Assembly: GCA_021443235.1 (NCBI GenBank)
Contig: JABUUJ010000010.1
Location: 1-7,589 of the forward strand
DNA from: Muribaculaceae bacterium
GTDB lineage: Bacteria; Bacteroidota; Bacteroidia; Bacteroidales; Muribaculaceae
DNA: 7,589 nucleotides
Direction of reading: 5' to 3'
The translations under genes and the position numbers were made by a program. The notes under the pieces are model-generated. The model was not told where the DNA came from. It saw only the letters and a program-made list of their open reading frames with translations, and did not search any database. Below are positions 6,367-7,589 of this stretch, in pieces. Numbering within the stretch: the stretch's first letter is position 1; the number at the start of each line of letters is the position of its first letter.

Positions 6367-7452
6367 TTATTTTTTTAAAGCGATATTGATGCTGAAATAG
6401 TCGGTATTTCCCGTCACATCCTCAACGAGTTTGAGGAAAGGCGGCAACTCAACTTCTTGCGAGCCACACTTGCCATCGAGTTCAAGGATATTGAGGTCCA
6501 TAGAGGGAGAGACATAGGTGTCGAGCTCATAGTAGCGCTTATTCCACATGAAGTTCTTGCGAATCTTGCGTATAGACTGACGTTTGGGGTCGGCCTGTTG
6601 CAGGAGTTGCACATAAAGTTGTGGAGTGATTTGTCGCTCGGTCTCAATATATTCGGTGCTGGAGACCTTCTTTTTGGTTGTCTGGACATAGACATAGGTG
6701 CCGTTAGAGCCACGTTTGCGCAGTCGGATTTCGGTTCCCGGTTCCGACATTAGATAGGTCTGGGTGATTTCGCTCTCGGCGCATCCCGGAATCTCATCGA
6801 TAATCTTCACCACAAACTTGCGTTCCATCTCAATGGGTTGAGGGATGCCGATGAGGTTGGAAATCTCGGCAAGCACGTTGTGTATTTTCTTTTCGAAGTC
6901 GACATTGTTGTCAACCACGCGAATGTGGGGATGTCCTGTCCACGCCGACACGACCTTCATGTCGAGCATGCAAGCTTGGTCGACATCCTCGGTGCGGCTG
7001 TCGTTGTTAGCTGTTGTATAGAACTCGGCTGCGCCATTGGCAGCGGTGACCATGTGCACGACAGCGTCGTAGCGTGCATCGCGCAGTTTCACCACATTTA
7101 CTCCTATATCGTTGAGAAGAGCGTGCCACATCTCGGTAGAAAGATAGGCGCTAATGTCCATCACACCGCGGTCGCACACTATCAAGACGGGCTTCTCGCA
7201 TTGCTGTGCCATGCGCATGAACTTGTCTTCCATCTCCATTTGCAGCAAGAGAGTTGACTTTTCAATCTCGTAAAACAGCGCGCGATTCTTGGTGAGGTAG
7301 TTTACGCCCGCCTGGTTGAACATGGTGGGCACCTCGGGTAGAGTGAACACCTTGTAGCCCATGCTGGTGAAATGTTCGATAATGCGAACGAGAGCGGTGG
7401 TCTTGCCAGCGCAAGGGCCGCCAGTGAGTACGATTTTAGTTATATCTTTCAT
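6367..7452 (-). CDS. P-loop NTPase (AAA_28-like) fused to a CYTH/triphosphate-tunnel domain
   Basis: A 361-residue soluble two-domain protein. The N-terminal domain (about 1-200) is a NadR/kinase-like P-loop NTPase. It has Walker A GGPCAGKT (11-18), a Walker B-like strand PVLIVCDRG (88-96, D94), and an arginine-containing loop around R153 that may act as a lid. The C-terminal domain (about 205-361) is CYTH. It opens with the diagnostic E-x-E-x-K (E208, E210, K212). It continues with basic strand EIRLRKR (241-247), K260-K262, acidic E267/E270/E272, IRKIRKN (294-300) and ILELDG (322-327, E324/D326). CYTH enzymes bind triphosphates with metal ions inside a beta-tunnel, so hydrolysis or cyclisation of a triphosphorylated compound is possible. 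From memory, the same order of domains occurs in the animal TTD14 proteins. The substrate is unknown. It follows the MBOAT gene by 26 bases and precedes the dockerin gene by 2. Confidence 0.87.
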   Translation of the reverse strand: MKDITKIVLTGGPCAGKTTALVRIIEHFTSMGYKVFTLPEVPTMFNQAGVNYLTKNRALFYEIEKSTLLLQMEMEDKFMRMAQQCEKPVLIVCDRGVMDISAYLSTEMWHALLNDIGVNVVKLRDARYDAVVHMVTAANGAAEFYTTANNDSRTEDVDQACMLDMKVVSAWTGHPHIRVVDNNVDFEKKIHNVLAEISNLIGIPQPIEMERKFVVKIIDEIPGCAESEITQTYLMSEPGTEIRLRKRGSNGTYVYVQTTKKKVSSTEYIETERQITPQLYVQLLQQADPKRQSIRKIRKNFMWNKRYYELDTYVSPSMDLNILELDGKCGSQEVELPPFLKLVEDVTGNTDYFSINIALKK

Positions 7453-7478
7453 TGTGTAAAACTGTATTATTCAAAACA

Positions 7479-7589
7479 TTAGAACTGTGCATATATAAAC
7501 GGCTGGACATCGCTTGCGGCAAACTGGATAACCAGTTGGACCACAATAACGAAAATCAAGAACTTGAAAATCCAGAAACTCTCGATGAA
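7479..7589 (-). CDS. C-terminal fragment of a probable MBOAT-family O-acyltransferase
   Basis: Reading the minus strand from the window edge gives 36 codons and a TAA at 7481-7479. The peptide has a hydrophobic membrane segment (FWIFKFLIFVIVVQLVIQFA, residues 5-24 of the fragment) and ends VQPFIYAQF. From memory this resembles the C-terminus of Bacteroidota MBOAT proteins related to AlgI, which end in an F-I-Y-F-Q-F-like tail and O-acetylate surface polysaccharides. Only the tail is visible, and the catalytic histidine lies outside the window, so the family call is moderate. No -7 box was found in the 26-base gap to the next gene, which suggests all three right-hand genes share a transcript. 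Confidence 0.55.
   Translation of the reverse strand, partial: FIESFWIFKFLIFVIVVQLVIQFAASDVQPFIYAQF

Overview
The window looks like chromosomal DNA from a gut-type member of the Bacteroidales (Bacteroidota), perhaps near Muribaculaceae or Prevotellaceae. This placement is inference. It rests on exact TAnnTTTG-type -7 promoter boxes, general lack of Shine-Dalgarno sites, a Bacteroidota-style polysaccharide-export lipoprotein, a secreted dockerin-tailed protein, and a C-terminal fragment that resembles Bacteroidota MBOAT proteins. The DNA is gene-dense with short spacers. No tRNA, rRNA, CRISPR array, insertion sequence or phage gene was seen.

Left block (1-1860, minus strand) is a tight three-gene run read right to left. 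It holds a uracil-DNA-glycosylase-superfamily protein (1860-1270), a DedA-family membrane protein (1255-524) and the first 171 codons of ribulose-phosphate 3-epimerase (514 to beyond base 1). Spacers are 14 and 9 bases. A perfect -7 box lies only 6 bases upstream of the glycosylase start, so its mRNA may be nearly leaderless.

Centre (1861-5668, plus strand): a divergent promoter region leads to a Wza-like polysaccharide export lipoprotein (1991-2800) that ends at a clear terminator. A 219-base spacer then carries a perfect 20-base inverted repeat and an unusually good Shine-Dalgarno before clpB (3020-5608), the complete AAA+ disaggregase. clpB ends at a strong hairpin shared with the convergent gene on its right.

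Right block (5669-7589, minus strand) is a second tight run, again read right to left. It has the last 36 codons of a probable MBOAT O-acyltransferase, then a 361-residue P-loop kinase-like/CYTH fusion (7452-6367). Two bases later comes a secreted protein with a C-terminal type I dockerin (6364-5669). The fusion protein is the least understood gene here. Its architecture resembles that of the animal TTD14 proteins, and its coupling to a secreted dockerin protein is the most notable context in the window.

Most of the window is ordinary housekeeping and cell-envelope DNA. I did not find a convincing defence system or mobile system.
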